Assembly (NCBI RefSeq): GCF_036227405.1 | Contig: NZ_CP109473.1 | Span: forward strand, 7,130,001 to 7,194,000 | From: Streptomyces sp. NBC_01460 | Lineage (GTDB): Bacteria > Actinomycetota > Actinomycetes > Streptomycetales > Streptomycetaceae | DNA length: 64,000 nt | Reading direction: 5' to 3' | Shown: piece after piece, positions 62,096-64,000 of the stretch | Position numbering within the stretch: position 1 is the first letter of the stretch | How the letters are laid out: each line of letters opens with the position of its first letter | Notes under the pieces: model-generated | The model's database searches: none | Told to the model about the DNA's origin: nothing | Seen by the model: only the letters and a program-made list of their open reading frames with translations | Position numbers and translations under genes: made by a program

Positions 62096-63419
62096 CATCC
62101 GCATCGCCTGGATCCTCGCGCGCGGCTCGGAGCGCCGCGAGTGGTGGAGGCTCTCGCTCACCCTTCTCGGCGCCCTGCTCGCCACCGCCTTCGCGCTCGC
62201 GGCGGTGACGGTCGCCGCCGTGCCGGGCCAGGTGTCGATCCCCTCCGCACACGGGCTGCTGGACCAGCCGGGCCAGCGTGCGGGGGTCGTGCTCACGCTC
62301 GTGCTCCTGCTCGTCCCGGTGGTCGGATTCCTGGGGCAGTGCGCCCGCATCGGCGCCGTCCACCGGCACCGGAGGACGGCCGGGATGCGGCTCGCCGGGG
62401 CGACACCCCTCCAGGTGAGGAGGATCGCAGCCGTGGAGTCGGCGTTGGCCTGCCTGGCCGGTTCGGCCGTCGGCTTCGGGGCGTTCGTCCTGCTCCTCGC
62501 CGTACAGGGCCACACCCCGCCCCCTGCGGCCTGGGCGGGTTTCGTCGGGGTCGTCCTCGCCGTCCCGGTGGTCGCCGCCGCGGTGAGCGTCCTCGTCCTG
62601 CGCCGTGTGGTCGCCTCACCCCTCGGCCATCTGCGCCGGACGGGGCCCGACCGCGGGCGCCGGGCTGCGCTCGGCTTCCTGCTCGGCGCCGTGCTGATCG
62701 CCACCGGAGCAGTGCTGCTCCTGCTGCCGGCCGACACCGGCGGGACTCCGTTCGGGCTGATGGTCCTGGCGTTGGTGTCCCTCACCGGGGCGGGCGCGAT
62801 CTGGGCGGCCGGGGCTTCGGCGGCGTACACGGGCCGCAGGCTCACCCTCCGGGCGAAGAGCCCGGCGGTGCTCATCGCCGCGAGCCGCCTGGCGCACGAT
62901 CCGTGGGCCGCCGCGCGCACCCACGGCGCGCTGCTGCTGGTCACGGTCGTCGGCGTGGGTTTCGTGGGCGTGCGCGGAGTTCTGCTCGCGGAGTTGCAAA
63001 GGCCCGGCCACCCGCCGGAGGGAATGGCCTTCTACACCACCGGTATCGACCTCGCCGGATCCGCCGTGCTGACAGCTCTGGCCATCAGCCTCTGCGGCCT
63101 CGCCGTGGGCGCCGCCGAGTCGCTCGCCACCCGCCGCAGGGGACTCGCGGCGCAGGCGGCGGCCGGCGTGCCGTACCGGGTCCTCGCCGCGGCCACACTG
63201 CTGGAGACCGCGATCCCCCTGGCCCCCGCGCTCCTGCTCGCGGGGGCCGGAGGAACGGTGGTGTACCTGGCGTACACCACCGTCGTGAACAACGGCTTCG
63301 TACCGTTGCTGCCGCTGTTCGTCCCCCTGGCCGTCTACGCCGCCTGCCTGCTGGTCGCGGCGACGTCCCTGCCGCTCCTGCGGCGCGTGACCCATCCGTC
63401 GGAACTGCGGTTCACGTAG
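62085..63419 (+). CDS. FtsX-like ABC permease
   Basis: A 444-residue permease with hydrophobic segments in the FtsX/MacB pattern: an N-terminal helix, then three helices after a long extracytoplasmic part, and a second set near the C-terminus. RRTAGMRLAGATPLQVRRIA and [20 protein letters not shown] are the two cytoplasmic loops typical of the family. GTG at 62085 has GGAGG nine bases upstream and overlaps the ATPase gene by 11 bases. It forms the exporter with that ATPase. Confidence 0.88.
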   Translation: MRSDIRIAWILARGSERREWWRLSLTLLGALLATAFALAAVTVAAVPGQVSIPSAHGLLDQPGQRAGVVLTLVLLLVPVVGFLGQCARIGAVHRHRRTAGMRLAGATPLQVRRIAAVESALACLAGSAVGFGAFVLLLAVQGHTPPPAAWAGFVGVVLAVPVVAAAVSVLVLRRVVASPLGHLRRTGPDRGRRAALGFLLGAVLIATGAVLLLLPADTGGTPFGLMVLALVSLTGAGAIWAAGASAAYTGRRLTLRAKSPAVLIAASRLAHDPWAAARTHGALLLVTVVGVGFVGVRGVLLAELQRPGHPPEGMAFYTTGIDLAGSAVLTALAISLCGLAVGAAESLATRRRGLAAQAAAGVPYRVLAAATLLETAIPLAPALLLAGAGGTVVYLAYTTVVNNGFVPLLPLFVPLAVYAACLLVAATSLPLLRRVTHPSELRFT

Positions 63420-63434
63420 GGCCTCCTGCCCGCG

Positions 63435-64000
63435 TCATGCCGCTCCCGCTTCGGCGGCATCCGCCCCGCCGTCCGCACGCGTCGCCACGACGAGTGTCGC
63501 CGCGACGAGTGCGGCGGCGAGGACACCGGTGGTGAGCACCGGGACCGGGAGGAACGTCGTGGCCAGGACGGCGAGGACCGCGACGGGGTGGATGAGGTCG
63601 TTCCGGCTGCGGAGTTCCTCCGCCCGGTGGTGGAGCAGCCACACCAGGGTGATGAAGACGGCCACCGGGACGGTGAACGTCGCCGCGGCGGCGCGGTCGG
63701 AGAGGTGGCCGTGACCGCCGGCGTGGGCGACGTTGACCGCCAGTCCGGCACCGACCGCCGCGGCCGAGGCGAAGACGGCATAGTGGCCGTAGCCCCAGAG
63801 GATCGCCGCCCTGAAACCGGTGAGCCGCTGGGGGGCGTTCTGTGCGAAGTAGAGCCACCACAGGGCGAACACGGTCAGCACGCCGCCGACGACCAGGGTC
63901 GCGATGTCGCCCAGGTCCGTCTCGCCGTCGAGCGCGGTCCGGACGGCGGCGGTCGCCGCGGTGATGGTCTCACCGAGCACGATGAGGGTGAACAGCCCGT
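63435..64000 (-). CDS. Low-temperature-requirement A (LtrA) family protein, partial
   Basis: The C-terminal part of an LtrA-family membrane protein whose start lies to the right of the window. The sequence has FTLIVLGETITAA near its visible N-terminus, then several hydrophobic helices (LVVGGVLTVFALWWLYFA, AVFASAAAVGAGLAVNVA, TFTVPVAVFITLVWLL). It ends in a short Ala/Asp tail. LtrA proteins are poorly understood; the role is not known. It converges with the FtsX-like permease gene, with 15 bases between them. Confidence 0.85.
   Translation of the reverse strand, partial: GLFTLIVLGETITAATAAVRTALDGETDLGDIATLVVGGVLTVFALWWLYFAQNAPQRLTGFRAAILWGYGHYAVFASAAAVGAGLAVNVAHAGGHGHLSDRAAAATFTVPVAVFITLVWLLHHRAEELRSRNDLIHPVAVLAVLATTFLPVPVLTTGVLAAALVAATLVVATRADGGADAAEAGAA

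Noticed and set aside
1..64000. CRISPR array, rRNA or tRNA genes
   Set aside because: No regularly spaced repeats and no cloverleaf or rRNA-like segments were seen on either strand by eye.

Overview
The window is very GC-rich actinobacterial DNA, almost certainly from a Streptomyces chromosome. Pointers are the strong third-position G/C bias, GTG/TTG starts, frequent ATGA/GTGA stop-start overlaps, DUF574-type methyltransferases, a CYP157/CYP154-type P450 pair and MocR/IclR/PadR regulators. The mix of accessory metabolism, broken genes and a dead insertion sequence fits a variable part of the chromosome.

Region by region: 0-8.4 kb holds two alpha/beta hydrolases, a DUF574 methyltransferase, a lipoprotein, and a MocR regulator divergent from an MFS exporter. 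8.4-13.4 kb is eroded: a frame-broken gene, an FG-GAP secreted protein, a decayed IS, a short conserved protein, a cupin, a metallo-beta-lactamase-fold hydrolase and a short dehydrogenase tail. 13.4-25.1 kb carries regulator-target pairs (GlxA-type regulator/MFS, IclR/asparagine synthetase, XRE/DUF2975, AraC/VOC), a YceI protein and several small or hypothetical genes. 25.4-28 kb holds an overlapping pair of P450 genes.

28-52 kb is a plant cell-wall island. Two overlapping secreted GH43 enzymes target arabinan. An RsbQ/RsbP-like stress pair and a secreted pectin methylesterase follow. The core, 34.1-51.9 kb, reads as a complete xyloglucan-utilisation locus. A LacI regulator faces a seven-gene operon coding for a solute-binding protein, two permeases, GH74, GH42, GH95 and GH12. 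A divergent GH3-GH31 operon adds beta-glucosidase and alpha-xylosidase functions. Copies of the palindrome TCGAAGCGCTTCGA lie in front of lacI, the importer operon and the GH3-GH31 operon, so one regulator probably controls all three. Predicted flow: secreted GH74/GH12 cut the polymer, the ABC importer (no ATPase of its own) takes up oligosaccharides, and cytoplasmic GH95, GH42, GH31 and GH3 remove fucose, galactose, xylose and glucose.

52-60.6 kb has an Ntn-type acyltransferase/peptidase and a five-gene choline-glycine betaine operon (aldehyde dehydrogenase, GMC oxidase/dehydrogenase, ABC ATPase, tandem-fused permease, binding protein) closed by a strong terminator. 60.7-63.4 kb is a PadR-ABC exporter operon whose promoter looks leaderless and self-repressed. 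The window ends inside an LtrA-family gene. No rRNA, tRNA or CRISPR array was seen.
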